Positions 62,741 to 64,000 of a stretch of DNA of 64,000 nt are shown in pieces. The notes below the pieces were generated by a model that was not told the origin of the DNA, made no database searches, and was given only the letters and a program-made list of their open reading frames with translations. Numbering within the stretch: position 1 is the stretch's first letter; each line of letters opens with the position of its first letter. The DNA is from Bryobacteraceae bacterium. Its GTDB lineage: Bacteria > Acidobacteriota > Terriglobia > Bryobacterales > Bryobacteraceae. The stretch is taken from assembly GCA_025928545.1 (NCBI GenBank), contig JAICJH010000027.1, positions 1 through 64,000 of the forward strand. Direction: 5' to 3'. The translations under genes were made by a program, and so were the position numbers.

Positions 62741-63862
62741 TTGGCACGAATTCTAGCATTAATAACAATGGCCGTTACGGGGATCGCATCAGCGTATGCT
62801 GCCTCCGTGGGTATCAACCCTGGCGATGTCCTGAACGCGGATGGCTCAGTCTCTGTGGGTCTGTTGGCAAATTCTGGCACAAAGTCCGGATTGGGCATCA
62901 CGGCATCAGCTGGCACGACGCCCTCGGTCGATGGGTTGACCGGTACGCGCTTTACGCAGGCAAACTATTACTCGCAAGCTGGCGTACTCAATTCGGGCGC
63001 TACTTCCAATGCGCTGCCCGAAACATCAACGTCGTGGGCCACAAACACCTGTGCTCAGACGGGAACGACCGGCAATTGTCAGAATACTATCTTTACTCCA
63101 ACAGGTGGTCCGACGTTCAATTTGTTAGGCGATAATCTCGCCGCCGACAAGAACATCGCCAGCCAGGCTTGGATCAGCACTGCGGCTGGCAGCGCCTCTC
63201 CCGGTACCCTGAACATACCTGTAGGTATTTTCGGCGTCACAAGCATCAGCACATTGCTGAATACGACTGGCGGAGTGACAACCGGTGGAACGGCTGTCTG
63301 CTCAAATGGAGCCCTTGTGTCCGCTACGGGTTGCACAGCTAATGCTGCCGCCTACGCTACCATCACTTTCCAATTCAACGCGACAGACGCAACTGGCGCA
63401 ACCGGGACGAATTTGTTTGAAACGCTCGCATTGATTAATGGAGTTACTCAACGGAACGTGATGAGCGGACTCGGCAGTTATGCCAGCACAATATCTTCGA
63501 GCTACGCAACGACCGACACAATCGGTAACAGCTATACCGTCACAACTGGTCTGGCGTATTCTTCCCCGATCGGGACAGCTGGTACCTCAAACTCACCGCC
63601 TACCACTGCTACGATGGTTCTCGATTATCAGATCTTTCCTGTGCTGACTGCGTATCAGAGCGATTATCTCGTGCAGGTATCCATTAACAATTACGGTACT
63701 GCCGCTACTACAGCTTCGACATTCAGCCAGGAACTTCTGTCCGGTCTCACGGTCAGCACGGCCAGTTCGGTAAGTACGCCTGAGCCATCAACCATTCTTC
63801 TTACGCTGACTGCCGGGATTATTTGGCTGGCTGTGCCCCGACTTCGCCGTCGGCGCAATTAA
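62741..63862 (+). CDS. PEP-CTERM sorting-domain protein
   Basis: A 373-residue exported protein. The start is TTG at 62741 with GGAGGA 8 bp upstream; a longer in-frame start at 62714 would place that site inside the gene. A signal peptide covers about 1-24. The body is rich in Thr, Ser, Ala, Gly and Asn, with few charged residues. The C-terminus STPEPSTILLTLTAGIIWLA, ending in an arginine cluster, is a clear PEP-CTERM signal. It should be processed by an exosortase encoded elsewhere and end up at the surface. It is less GC-rich than its neighbours. Confidence 0.9.
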   Translation: MARILALITMAVTGIASAYAASVGINPGDVLNADGSVSVGLLANSGTKSGLGITASAGTTPSVDGLTGTRFTQANYYSQAGVLNSGATSNALPETSTSWATNTCAQTGTTGNCQNTIFTPTGGPTFNLLGDNLAADKNIASQAWISTAAGSASPGTLNIPVGIFGVTSISTLLNTTGGVTTGGTAVCSNGALVSATGCTANAAAYATITFQFNATDATGATGTNLFETLALINGVTQRNVMSGLGSYASTISSSYATTDTIGNSYTVTTGLAYSSPIGTAGTSNSPPTTATMVLDYQIFPVLTAYQSDYLVQVSINNYGTAATTASTFSQELLSGLTVSTASSVSTPEPSTILLTLTAGIIWLAVPRLRRRRN

Positions 63863-63884
63863 TTCCAGTCATTTTCGTTGAATG

Positions 63885-63915
63885 AATAGCCTGCCGCTTG
63901 CGGCAGGCTATTTTT
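63885..63915 (+). terminator. Intrinsic terminator after the PEP-CTERM gene
   Basis: A perfect 12-bp stem, 63885-63896 with 63901-63912, has the loop CTTG and is followed by a T-run to 63915. It stands 22 bp after the stop codon. The 85 bases beyond it to the window end show nothing recognisable. Confidence 0.9.
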
Positions 63916-64000
63916 CCATAGGCCTGCTTCGATGCTGTGTCGCGACAAAGTGTCTTAAACAACGTGATCAATACGAAGTCGCGAAAGATTGTCTCGACGG

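Noticed and set aside
1..64000. tRNA, rRNA and CRISPR features
   Set aside because: No T-loop-like GTTCGANTC with matching acceptor stem, no rRNA core sequence and no regularly spaced repeats were noticed in intergenic DNA; a computed scan was not possible.

Overview
The window looks like a chromosomal segment of an acidobacterium of the Solibacter/Bryobacter group. The reasons are the families present: secreted proteins with the C-terminal module known as TIGR03437, a TIGR03118-type protein, an acidobacterial VWFA-related protein and two PEP-CTERM proteins. The DNA is fairly GC-rich and gene-dense, with many ATGA, GTGA and TGATG overlaps. I see no rRNA, tRNA, CRISPR array, insertion sequence or phage genes. 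All assignments were made by eye from motifs; none was checked by a database search.

Layout. 1-2356: a PIN toxin/UPF0175-type antitoxin pair, then an ECF sigma factor and a small membrane protein. 2356-9450: a histidine operon (hisI, G, D, C, a HAD phosphatase, B, H, F, A) preceded by a short ORF with five consecutive His codons and an intrinsic terminator, that is, a transcription attenuator. 9600-13972: a large exported protein of unknown function coupled to a VWFA-related protein. 14062-22622 (minus strand): a TPR lipoprotein, a sugar isomerase-like protein, a Gfo/Idh/MocA oxidoreductase, an FHA-GAF-PP2C phosphatase, threonine aldolase, HemW and a GNAT acetyltransferase. 22695-28616: pirin, MsrA, a methyltransferase, a membrane protein, an OmpA-family protein, a secreted repeat protein and a small membrane protein. 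28940-36536: a secreted beta-propeller/IPT protein, aconitase, a UppS-type prenyltransferase, a winged-helix regulator with a membrane partner, and a YihY/BrkB protein.

36647-48869 is the most interesting region. A decaheme c-type cytochrome of the MtrA/PioA/DmsE type is translationally coupled to a large beta-barrel protein of the MtrB/PioB type, which is the architecture of a porin-cytochrome conduit across the outer membrane. Next to it lies a five-gene operon: OmpR-type regulator, CheY-like receiver, porin, type-1 copper protein and sensor histidine kinase. Divergent from the cytochrome are two secreted proteins, one of which carries a CX4CH heme-like motif. Direct repeats of 7 bp with 11-bp periodicity, laid out like a Pho box, stand upstream of the regulator gene and on both strands between the cytochrome and the divergent secreted gene. 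This suggests one regulon controlled by the linked two-component system.

48924-63862: a PD-(D/E)XK-like protein and alanine racemase, then a minus-strand surface polysaccharide cluster: an ABC ATPase with a Wzt-type C-terminal domain, a methyltransferase with a long coiled coil, a GT2-GT4 fusion, three GT2 enzymes and a DUF1972-type GT4. This resembles an ABC-exported O-antigen system with a methylating chain-length ruler, but the permease is not in the window. The segment closes with an RNase H-like exonuclease, GalE and a PEP-CTERM protein.
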